Assembly (NCBI RefSeq): GCF_001424485.1
Contig: NZ_LMQC01000025.1
Span: forward strand, 148,852 to 187,766
DNA: 38,915 bases
From: Modestobacter sp. Leaf380
Lineage (GTDB): Bacteria > Actinomycetota > Actinomycetes > Mycobacteriales > Geodermatophilaceae
Direction: 5' to 3'
The notes under the pieces are model-generated. The model was not told where the DNA came from, searched no databases, and was given only the letters and a program-made list of their open reading frames with translations. The position numbers and the translations under genes were made by a program. Of this stretch, positions 32,823 to 38,915 are shown piece by piece (positions within the stretch are counted from its first letter, which is position 1; each line of letters opens with the position of its first letter).

Positions 32823-34886
32823 TCAGCGCTGCCCGAGGAACGCCACGACGGCCAGGCCGACCAGGACGACGGGGACCGCGACCGGGACGGCTGCCCGCCA
32901 TCGGGCGACCCGGTCCTCCGGGCGCAGCCCGCACGCGCCGGCCAGCACGGCGCCGACCAGGAACCCGCCGACGTGGGCCGCCACGGCCGTGCCGGGCACC
33001 GCGAAGGTCGTCACCGCCCCGACGAGCACCAGTCCGACGGCCAGGGCAGGGTTGCGGCCCAGCCTGAGGTCGACGAGCAGCAGCGCGGCGAACAGCCCGA
33101 AGACCGCTCCCGACGCCCCCGCGGTGAGCGACCCGTGGTCGAGCAGGTAGGTGGCCACGCCGGCGCCCAGGGCGCTGAGCAGGTACACCCCCAGGAACCG
33201 GGCCGGGCCCAGCACAGGTTCCAGCCGGCGGCCCGCGAGCACCAGCAGCAGCATGTTCACGGCGAGGTGGCCCAGCCCGTAGTGCAGGAAGCTGGCCGTG
33301 CCGAGGCGCCAGACCTGCCCGTCATCCACGGCGGGCCCGTTCATCTCCCCCGCCAGGTGCAGGGGGCCGATGCCGTCCCAGACGACGTCCTCGAGGGTCA
33401 GGCCCTGCTGCCGGCCGACGACGACGAGACCCACGACGGCCACCAGCACGTTCACCGCCACGAGCGCGGTCGTCATGCGCCGGGCCCGGGCGGCCCGGCC
33501 CGGCTGGCCCCTCCGCGCTGGCCGGTCGGTGTCATCGGCGTCGGGGTAGACGTCGGCCGGGTCGTGGGCCCAGACGCCCTCCCGCAGGCGGAGCACCGCG
33601 TACCCGGTCAGCCCGGCGGCCAGGACCGCGGCGACGACCAGGGGCACGCGCAGCGCCGGCTCCCGGCCGACCAGCGGGATGGCCACCGTCACCAGACCGC
33701 CACCGATCAGCGACCCGATCGACAGCGGTCCCCAGGCCAGCAGCCGGTAGATGCTGTTGACCCGGCCGAGCATGTGCCCGGGGACGGTGCGCTGCCGGTA
33801 GGAGATCGTCACGACGTTCCAGATGACGGCCAGTGACCCGGCGACCAGCAGGGCCGCGGCCACCACGAGGGCGCTGGAGGTCAGGCCGATGGTCGTGCTG
33901 ACGGCGACGTTGCCCACCAGGGTGCCCAGCAGGACCCGGCGCGGGCCGAACCTGTCCTCCAGGCCCGGGGCCACGGCCGAGCCCGTCGCGGCCCCGACGG
34001 CGCCCACCGCGAACAGCAGGCCGTACTCACCTGCCCCCAACCCGAGGATCTCCTGGGCGAACAGCACCTGGGTGCTGATGACGACGGCGCTGGCCAGGTT
34101 GAGCAGGCCGAGGAAGATGCCGAGCTGCCGCAGCACCCGGTGCTGCCAGAAGAAGCGCATGCCGGCGGCCATCTCGGTCCGCAGCGAGCGGTCGGCCGGG
34201 GGTGCCACCACGACGGCGGGGCCCCCGGCGGGCACCTGGGGGCGGACCAGCACCAGGAGCGCGGCCGCCACGGCGAACAGCCCGGCGTCCAGGGCGAAGG
34301 GCAGCGAGACCGACACCAGCAGCAGCCAGCCGCCGATCGCGGGGCCGAGGAAGGTGCCCCCGACCGTGTCGGCGAGCATGAGGTGACTGTTGGCCCGGTT
34401 GATGTGGGCCGGGCGCACGAGGCTGGGCAGGATGGTCTGGCTGGCGTTCTCGTTCATCACCGCGAACGAGCCCAGCAGGAACCCGACCAGGTAGATCATC
34501 CACAGGCTGGTGACGTCGAGGAGCACCGCCGCGGCCAGCAGCCCGATGACCAGCGCGCGGGTCAGGTGGGTGCTGGAGATGAGCCGGCGGTGCTCGTAGC
34601 GGTCGACCCAGACCCCCACCGGCAGGCTGAACACCAGCCACGGCAGCTCGGCGGCCACCACGGCCCCGGCGACGAGGAGCGGGTCGCGGGTCAGCTGGGT
34701 GGTCAGCCACGGGAAGGCCACGAAGGTGATGCCCGACCCGAGGCTGGCGACGAAGGTCGCCCCGAGGAGCGCCCAGAAGCTGCGGCCCATGGCGGCCTCG
34801 GCGACCGGTGCGGCGACCGGTGGAGTGCCCGGTGCGGCGACCGGCGGGGTGCCCGTGCGGGTCGTGTCGGTATCGGCGTCGGTCAC
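32823..34886 (-). CDS. MFS exporter fused to a rhomboid-family serine protease domain
   Basis: 687 residues in one open frame. Residues 1-33 are Pro/Ala/Thr-rich with a short internal duplication (GTPPVAAP). Residues 35-435 form a 12-helix MFS transporter of the EntS-like drug/siderophore exporter type (SLPVGVWVDRYEHRRL loop, NENASQTILPSLV, PGHMLGRVNSIYRLLAWG). A polar linker (about 436-470) leads to a rhomboid domain (471-655): HYGLGHLAVNMLL (His535, His540, Asn544), the nucleophile Ser592 in TAGASGAVFG and the base His638 in AAHVGG. Both catalytic residues are therefore present. The GTG start at 34886 has ggaggag at ideal spacing. The internal ATG at 33476, where a separate rhomboid gene would begin, has no ribosome site, which supports a true fusion. 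Export of the cluster product is inferred from context. Confidence 0.88.
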   Translation of the reverse strand: MTDADTDTTRTGTPPVAAPGTPPVAAPVAEAAMGRSFWALLGATFVASLGSGITFVAFPWLTTQLTRDPLLVAGAVVAAELPWLVFSLPVGVWVDRYEHRRLISSTHLTRALVIGLLAAAVLLDVTSLWMIYLVGFLLGSFAVMNENASQTILPSLVRPAHINRANSHLMLADTVGGTFLGPAIGGWLLLVSVSLPFALDAGLFAVAAALLVLVRPQVPAGGPAVVVAPPADRSLRTEMAAGMRFFWQHRVLRQLGIFLGLLNLASAVVISTQVLFAQEILGLGAGEYGLLFAVGAVGAATGSAVAPGLEDRFGPRRVLLGTLVGNVAVSTTIGLTSSALVVAAALLVAGSLAVIWNVVTISYRQRTVPGHMLGRVNSIYRLLAWGPLSIGSLIGGGLVTVAIPLVGREPALRVPLVVAAVLAAGLTGYAVLRLREGVWAHDPADVYPDADDTDRPARRGQPGRAARARRMTTALVAVNVLVAVVGLVVVGRQQGLTLEDVVWDGIGPLHLAGEMNGPAVDDGQVWRLGTASFLHYGLGHLAVNMLLLVLAGRRLEPVLGPARFLGVYLLSALGAGVATYLLDHGSLTAGASGAVFGLFAALLLVDLRLGRNPALAVGLVLVGAVTTFAVPGTAVAAHVGGFLVGAVLAGACGLRPEDRVARWRAAVPVAVPVVLVGLAVVAFLGQR

Positions 34887-35066
34887 GTCGCTCCTCCGGC
34901 CGGGCCTGGGGGTGCCCGGGTCCGGGTCAAGCGGACGCCTCCGCCGGACCGGCGTCAACGTGCTGACCACTTGTCGCCAGCTCGCTCGGGTGGGTTGCCG
35001 GCGCCGTGCCGCGACGGCCAGCATCGGGGGACGGTGCCGGTCGGGCGCCCCGTCGAGGAGGTTGCC
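34887..35066. promoter_or_regulatory. Divergent promoter region between the exporter and mbtH
   Basis: 180 bases separate the starts of the minus-strand exporter and the plus-strand mbtH. The region should contain both promoters. It holds the operator-like site at 34969-34980 and two ttgac words on the minus strand (near 34926-34930 and 34953-34957) that could be -35 elements, but no good -10 follows either. Confidence 0.45.
34969..34980. promoter_or_regulatory. Half-palindrome matching the PKS upstream operator
   Basis: On the minus strand this reads ctggcgacaagt, 11 of 12 bases identical to the left half and centre of the palindrome at 32756-32771. It lies 83 to 94 bases upstream of the exporter start and 87 to 98 upstream of mbtH. 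Confidence 0.4.
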
Positions 35067-35270
35067 GTGTTCGAGGACGACGACGACCGCCACTACACGG
35101 TGGTGGTCAACGACGAGGAGCAGTACTCCATCTGGCCGGTGGGCCGGGAGGTCCCCGCCGGGTGGGCCGAGGTGGGGGTGACCGGGCTGAAGGCCGCCTG
35201 CCTCGAGCACGTGAACGAGGTCTGGACCGACATGCGGCCCAAGAGCCTGCGCCTGCGCATGGGTGGGTGA
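35067..35270 (+). CDS. mbtH: MbtH-like protein
   Basis: A 67-residue chaperone-like partner of NRPS adenylation domains. The family signature is complete: NDEEQYSIWP near the N-terminus, VPAGW, and CLEHVNEVWTDMRPKSLR at the C-terminus with the conserved Trp residues. MbtH proteins bind adenylation domains and raise their solubility or activity, so it probably serves the NRPS genes of this cluster. It is on the opposite strand to them. The start is a GTG at 35067 behind the good site gaggagg. The next gene overlaps its stop codon as GTGA. Confidence 0.97.
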   Translation: MFEDDDDRHYTVVVNDEEQYSIWPVGREVPAGWAEVGVTGLKAACLEHVNEVWTDMRPKSLRLRMGG

Positions 35271-36226
35271 GGGTGCCCCGCACCGGGGTGGCCGTCGAGC
35301 TCGAGGAGCTGCCGATCGGCGCCCTGGTCGAGCGCACCCGGCTCGCCGAGGAGCTCGGCATGGACTCGGCCTGGTTGGTGCAGCTGCCCAACATGCGCGA
35401 CAGCGCGTCGCTGCTGGCCGCGATGGCCGCCACCACCGACCGGATCGGCATCGGGGCCGGCATCCTCCCGGTCTACACCCGCCCCCCGGTGGTGATGGCG
35501 CAGACCGCCGCCACCGTGGACGAGCTGTCCGGGGGTCGGTTCACCCTCGGGCTGGGCCTCGGTCACCGGCTCACCGCCGAGTGGGCCCTGGGCGTCCCCC
35601 AGGGGCCACCGCTGGCCGCGATGCGGGAGTACCTGGAGGTCGTGCGCACCCTGCTGCACGACGGCGAGGTGCACGTGGACGGGGCGCACTACCGCGGCCA
35701 CGCCCGGTACGCACCGCCCCGCCGGGACGACCTGCCGGTGTGCCTGGGGGCGCTCAACCCGAGGATGGTCGAGCTGGCCGGCGAGGCCGCCGACGGCCTG
35801 CTGCTGTGGAACTGCACGGTGGGCTACGTACGCGACGTCGCCGTCCCCCGGCTGCACGACTCCCTGCGCAGGGCCGGCCGCGACCCCGACGGGTTCCCGG
35901 TCGTCGTCATCACCCCGGCCGCGGTGTCCGAGGACCTCGACCACGACACCGCCTGGATGCGGGACTACCTGCAGAACTACGCCCGGATCCCGAACTACCG
36001 GGCGATGTACGAGGCCAGCGGCCTGGGCCACGACCTGACCGGTGGCCAGGTGGGGGACGACCTGCTGCACGCCGCCAGCGTCATCGGCGCCGACGACCTG
36101 GTCACCGAGCGGGTGGCCGAGTTCGCCGCCGCCGGGGCCACCGAGGTGGTCGTGTCGCCGATGGCCAGCGCCCACCACGACGCCGGGCTGTGGCGCCGGA
36201 CCCTCCAGGCCGCGCTGCGGGCCTGA
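35267..36226 (+). CDS. LLM-class flavin/F420-dependent oxidoreductase
   Basis: About 319 residues with the luciferase-like TIM-barrel pattern: TRLAEELGMDSAWL near the N-terminus, IGIGAGILPVYTRPPVVMAQTAATVDELSGGRFTLGLGLGH, then PVCLGALNPRMVELAGEAADGLLLWN and a C-terminal GADDLVTERVAEFAAAGATEVVVSP. The last stretches favour the F420-dependent branch over FMN-dependent monooxygenases, but the cofactor is not certain. The GTG at 35267 overlaps the mbtH stop (GTGA); a second in-frame GTG at 35273 is possible. Co-translation with mbtH ties it to the cluster, where it may oxidise or reduce the product or a building block. The exact reaction cannot be stated. Confidence 0.85.
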   Translation: MRVPRTGVAVELEELPIGALVERTRLAEELGMDSAWLVQLPNMRDSASLLAAMAATTDRIGIGAGILPVYTRPPVVMAQTAATVDELSGGRFTLGLGLGHRLTAEWALGVPQGPPLAAMREYLEVVRTLLHDGEVHVDGAHYRGHARYAPPRRDDLPVCLGALNPRMVELAGEAADGLLLWNCTVGYVRDVAVPRLHDSLRRAGRDPDGFPVVVITPAAVSEDLDHDTAWMRDYLQNYARIPNYRAMYEASGLGHDLTGGQVGDDLLHAASVIGADDLVTERVAEFAAAGATEVVVSPMASAHHDAGLWRRTLQAALRA

Positions 36227-36239
36227 CCGCGGTCAGGCC
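36220..36239. terminator. 20-bp palindrome containing both convergent stop codons
   Basis: ggcctgaccgcggtcaggcc is a perfect palindrome. The plus-strand oxidoreductase stop (36224-36226) and the minus-strand thioesterase stop (36233-36235) sit at mirror positions inside it, with 6 bases between them. As RNA it has almost no loop, so a shorter stem would form. It is the only visible terminator for either gene. Confidence 0.45.
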
Positions 36240-36994
36240 GGCGGGCCGGCGGAGCCGATGCCGCCCAGCTCCGCCGCGACCAGCTGCACGATGGAGGCCC
36301 GGCGCCGGTCGAAGAAGGCGTGGTCACCGGGGAACAGCCGGAGGGTGAAGTCCCCGGTGGTCTCCTCGCGCCAACGCATCATGGTCTCCACCGAGGTGGT
36401 GACGTCGTCGAGCGCGCCGAAGACGGTGACGGGCACCCGCAGCGGGTCGCCGGGGCGGTAGGTGTCGCTCTCGAAGACCTCGTAGTCGGCCCGCACGCTG
36501 GGCTCGAAGAGCGCGAAGAGGCCGGGGTCGTCGATGATCACCGGTGGGACGACGCCCAGGGCCCGCAGGTGGTCGGCGAGGTCGGTGCTCGACATGCGGT
36601 GCACGGCGCTGTCGCGCCGGACGCTGGACGGCGACGGGCAGGCGCAGACGAACAGGTGCGCCGGCGGGCGTCCGGTCTGCTCGAGCAGGCGGGCGAGCTC
36701 GAAGGCCGTCAGCGCGCCCGAGCAGTAGCCGAACAGCGCGTACGGGAGGTCGAGCTGGTCGGACAGGCCACCGACCAGCTGGCTGACCAGGTCGCCCATC
36801 CGGGTCACCAGCGGTTCCCGCAGTCGGCTCTCGCGGCCGGGCAGGCGCACCGCGCACAGGTCGACGCCGGGGGGCAGGCCGTCGCCCCACCCGCGGAAGG
36901 TGGACCCCCCTCCCCCGGCGTGCGGCAGGCAGATCAGTCGCGAGGTCGCCGTCCCCGTCGGGCGCAGCCGCACCACCCAGGGCGAGCTCAGCAT
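36233..36994 (-). CDS. Type II thioesterase with Cys in the nucleophile position
   Basis: A 253-residue stand-alone alpha/beta-hydrolase of the GrsT/RifR type, which removes stalled or wrong acyl groups from NRPS/PKS carrier domains. Family marks are LICLPHAGGGGSTFRGW, VRLPGRESRLREP and LFGYCSGALTAFELARLL. The usual GHSMG is GYCSG here, so Cys91 replaces the catalytic Ser. Asp196 (FGALDD) and His225 (PGDHAFF) complete the triad. Cys-type thioesterases are known and in some systems change the release chemistry, so an altered role is possible. The ATG overlaps the NRPS-3 stop by 7 bases, showing it is coupled to that synthetase. Confidence 0.9.
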   Translation of the reverse strand: MLSSPWVVRLRPTGTATSRLICLPHAGGGGSTFRGWGDGLPPGVDLCAVRLPGRESRLREPLVTRMGDLVSQLVGGLSDQLDLPYALFGYCSGALTAFELARLLEQTGRPPAHLFVCACPSPSSVRRDSAVHRMSSTDLADHLRALGVVPPVIIDDPGLFALFEPSVRADYEVFESDTYRPGDPLRVPVTVFGALDDVTTSVETMMRWREETTGDFTLRLFPGDHAFFDRRRASIVQLVAAELGGIGSAGPPA

Positions 36995-38915
36995 GGCCGG
37001 TCACCGTCCGTCCCGTCCGCACGGCCCTCGAGCAGCACCGCCAGTCGGTGGACGGTGGGGTGCTCGAAGACCGCGCTGACCGGGACCCGGGACACCGTCG
37101 ACCGCCCGACCAGGTCGGCCAGCTGCGCGGCGAGCAGGCTGTGCCCGCCCAGGTCGAAGAAGTCCTCGTGCACCCCGACGACGTCGACCCCGAGCACCTG
37201 GGCCCACAGCTCCGCCAGGCGCTGCTCGAGAGCGCTGCCGGGTTCGCCGACCGGTTCCCGCGCCGCCTCGACGGGGGCGGGCAGGGCCGACCGGTCGAGC
37301 TTGCCCGTGACGGTGCTGGGCAGGTCGTCCACCACCGTGATGCTGCTGGGCACGAGGTGGGCGGGCAGTGCAGCGCGGGCCGCGGTCCGCACCTGCGCGG
37401 CGGTCACCGACCCGTCGGTCACCACGAAGGCGGCCAGCTCGGTGCCACCGGTGCCCCCGCGACGCCACGGCACGACGGCGGCCTGGCGCACCGCGGGCAC
37501 CGCCTCCAGGGCACGTTCGACCTCGCCGGGCTCGACCCTGCTGCCGCGGACCTTGAGCTGGTGGTCGACCCGGCCGGCCAGCTGGACCTGCCCGTCGGGC
37601 AGCAGCCGCGCCCGGTCACCCGTGCGGTAGAGCCGGGCCCCCGGGAGGTAGGGGTGCGGGACGAACCGCTCGGCCGTGAGGTCGGGCCGCCCCCGGTAGC
37701 CGCGGGCCAGGCAGGCACCCCCCACGTGCAGGTGCCCCCGGGCGCCCACCGGGGCGGGTTGCCCGGCGCCGTCGAGCACGTGGAGCTCGACGTTGGCCAG
37801 CGGGGACCCGATCGGGACCTCGGACGAGGACGAGGACGACGACGACCACGACGGCGACCACGACGAGTCCCACGCCTCGGCCGACCCGTACAGGTTGTGC
37901 AACGACCGGCCGGGCAGCTGCGCGGCGAACTGCTGGGCGAGGTCGCCGGGCAACGGTTCCCCGGAGCAGACCCACAGCCGCAGCGCGGGGAGCGCGGAGC
38001 CCAGGTCCTCGACGTGCGCGAGCAGCGCGCGCAGCAGGGTGGGCACCAGCAGGAAGCGAGTGACCCCGCCCCGGGCGAGCACGTCGACCAGGGCGCAGGG
38101 GTCGCGTCCCTGGTCGGTCCCGACGACGACCGTCGGGATCCCCTGCAGCACGCCGCCGAGGAGCTCGGCGAGCGAGTCCACGAACGCGATCGGGGTCTTC
38201 ATGCAAGCCACGTCGCCCGGGGCCGCCGGGCACTGCGCGGCGAACCACCCGACCCGGTTGACCACGGCCCGGGCGGTGATCTCCACGCCCTTGGGCGCAC
38301 CGGTGGACCCGGAGGTGTAGATGACCGCGACCACGTCGTCCGGGGTGGCGAGCGGGGGCTGCGCGGCGCTGTGCGCGCCCTGGTCGACGGGCAGGTCGTC
38401 CAGCAGCAGCAGGGACGGCCCCGCGGGCAGCGCCGCCGCCAGGTCCGCGGTGGTGAGCACGGTGCCCACGCCGGCATCGGCCAGCAGGTGCGCCGTCCGG
38501 GCCGTCGGGTGCTGCACGTCCAGCGGCACGTAGGTCCCGCCCACCTTCCACACGGCCAGCACGGCGACCGGCAGCTCCAGGCCCGGGGGCAGGTGCACAC
38601 CCACGGTGGTCCCATGGCCCACCCCGGCACGGGTCAGCAGCCGGGCGAGCACGCCGGAGCGCTCGTCGAGCTCCCGGTGGGTCAGCTGCGCCCCCCCGTC
38701 GGTGAAGGCCGCGGCGTCAGGGGTCTCGACTGCTCCCCGGGTGAAGCGCGCCACCAGGCTGTCGTCGCCGAGCTCGAGGACCGGCCCCGGCACCAGCTCG
38801 TGCACGATGCGGTGCCGCTCGTCGGGGCCGGGGAGGACCAGGGTGTCCACAGGGGCCAGCGGATCGGCCACCACCTGCGCCAGCACGTGCCGCCAGTGAC
38901 CCACCATCCGCTCCA
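36988..38915 (-). CDS. NRPS-3, C-terminal part (...C-A-T), cut by the window edge
   Basis: The visible 641 residues start in the last helix of a condensation domain (ERMVGHWRHVLAQVVADP), followed by an adenylation domain and a carrier domain (FFDLGGHSL); the protein ends there, with no release domain. Adenylation motifs: IYTSGSTGAPKG, NLYGSAE, YRTGDRARLL, VRGSRVEPGEVE and TGKLD. The Asp that normally holds the alpha-amino group (FD in motif A4) is replaced: the motif reads AFVDSLAEL. My code is VDALVSLDSK, whose V-D start recalls beta-alanine and other non-alpha amino acid domains. The loop after NLYGSAE is a Ser/Trp-rich tract (see repeat). Further modules probably lie beyond 38915. The thioesterase gene overlaps its stop. 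Confidence 0.93.
   Translation of the reverse strand, partial: ERMVGHWRHVLAQVVADPLAPVDTLVLPGPDERHRIVHELVPGPVLELGDDSLVARFTRGAVETPDAAAFTDGGAQLTHRELDERSGVLARLLTRAGVGHGTTVGVHLPPGLELPVAVLAVWKVGGTYVPLDVQHPTARTAHLLADAGVGTVLTTADLAAALPAGPSLLLLDDLPVDQGAHSAAQPPLATPDDVVAVIYTSGSTGAPKGVEITARAVVNRVGWFAAQCPAAPGDVACMKTPIAFVDSLAELLGGVLQGIPTVVVGTDQGRDPCALVDVLARGGVTRFLLVPTLLRALLAHVEDLGSALPALRLWVCSGEPLPGDLAQQFAAQLPGRSLHNLYGSAEAWDSSWSPSWSSSSSSSSEVPIGSPLANVELHVLDGAGQPAPVGARGHLHVGGACLARGYRGRPDLTAERFVPHPYLPGARLYRTGDRARLLPDGQVQLAGRVDHQLKVRGSRVEPGEVERALEAVPAVRQAAVVPWRRGGTGGTELAAFVVTDGSVTAAQVRTAARAALPAHLVPSSITVVDDLPSTVTGKLDRSALPAPVEAAREPVGEPGSALEQRLAELWAQVLGVDVVGVHEDFFDLGGHSLLAAQLADLVGRSTVSRVPVSAVFEHPTVHRLAVLLEGRADGTDGDRPC
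37822..37866 (-). repeat. Trinucleotide repeat coding a Ser-rich loop in NRPS-3
   Basis: Plus-strand gac/gag-type triplets are repeated, with the unit tcgtggtcg occurring twice on the coding strand. They encode SSWSPSWSSSSSSSS inside the adenylation domain, between the NLYGSAE motif and VPIGSPL. Homologues have an ordinary TW-type loop here. The pattern suggests replication slippage that kept the frame. Confidence 0.75.

Noticed and set aside
32823-33476. Separate rhomboid gene starting at the internal ATG
   Set aside because: No ribosome site before that ATG and no stop codon between the MFS and rhomboid parts. Kept as one fusion gene.
34797-34865. Tandem repeat at the exporter N-terminus (GTPPVAAP twice)
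   Set aside because: Two copies only, within a low-complexity linker; not a separate element.
35093-36178. Minus-strand open frame opposite mbtH and the LLM gene
   Set aside because: The sense frames have clear family signatures; the antisense is a His/Gly/Val-rich shadow.

Overview
The window is very GC-rich, with strong third-position GC, many GTG starts and few Shine-Dalgarno gaps between genes. The primary sigma factor at the left edge ends in the HrdB/SigA-type tail and is followed by a DUF7455 gene. DUF3039, DUF3099, DUF1707, a psuG-psuK pair and a VanW protein follow. This set is typical of an actinomycete chromosome. A member of the Geodermatophilaceae or a close relative is a reasonable guess, but that is inference from style and gene content only.

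Region 1 (1-9752) is ordinary chromosome. It holds the end of sigA, a small zinc-binding protein, a large VanW/peptidoglycan-binding membrane protein, a YihY/BrkB membrane protein, DUF3039, pseudouridine glycosidase plus a PfkB kinase, DUF3099, an HhH-GPD repair protein, a poorly coding stretch of about 860 bp with a possible methyltransferase remnant, and a DUF1707 membrane protein. Several strong hairpins separate these units.

Region 2 (9768-38915, continuing past the right edge) is a hybrid NRPS-PKS biosynthetic gene cluster. Transcription is mostly on the minus strand, so genes read from high to low coordinates: NRPS-3 (partial, ...C-A-T), a type II thioesterase with a Cys in the nucleophile position, [on the plus strand: MbtH-like protein and a luciferase-like oxidoreductase], an MFS exporter fused to a rhomboid protease domain, a PKS (KS-AT-KR-DH-T), NRPS-2 (C-A-T-C-A-T), a CmlA-like diiron hydroxylase, a protein with an IS630-type helix-turn-helix, NRPS-1 (C-A-T-C-A-T-reductase) and an Sfp-type phosphopantetheinyl transferase. 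From NRPS-2 to the transferase every junction overlaps by 4 to 8 bp, so these five genes look like one translationally coupled operon headed by the PKS, 30 bp upstream.

How they would work together (inference): the transferase primes the carrier domains and MbtH supports the adenylation domains. NRPS-3 activates what looks like a non-alpha amino acid. The PKS adds a malonyl unit that its KR and DH could convert to an enoyl group. NRPS-2 adds one residue I cannot assign and then serine. NRPS-1 adds two residues with Asn/Asp-like codes, and the terminal reductase releases the chain as an aldehyde or alcohol. The CmlA-like enzyme would beta-hydroxylate a carrier-bound residue, the thioesterase would edit, and the MFS protein would export. 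I do not recognise a known compound from this architecture.
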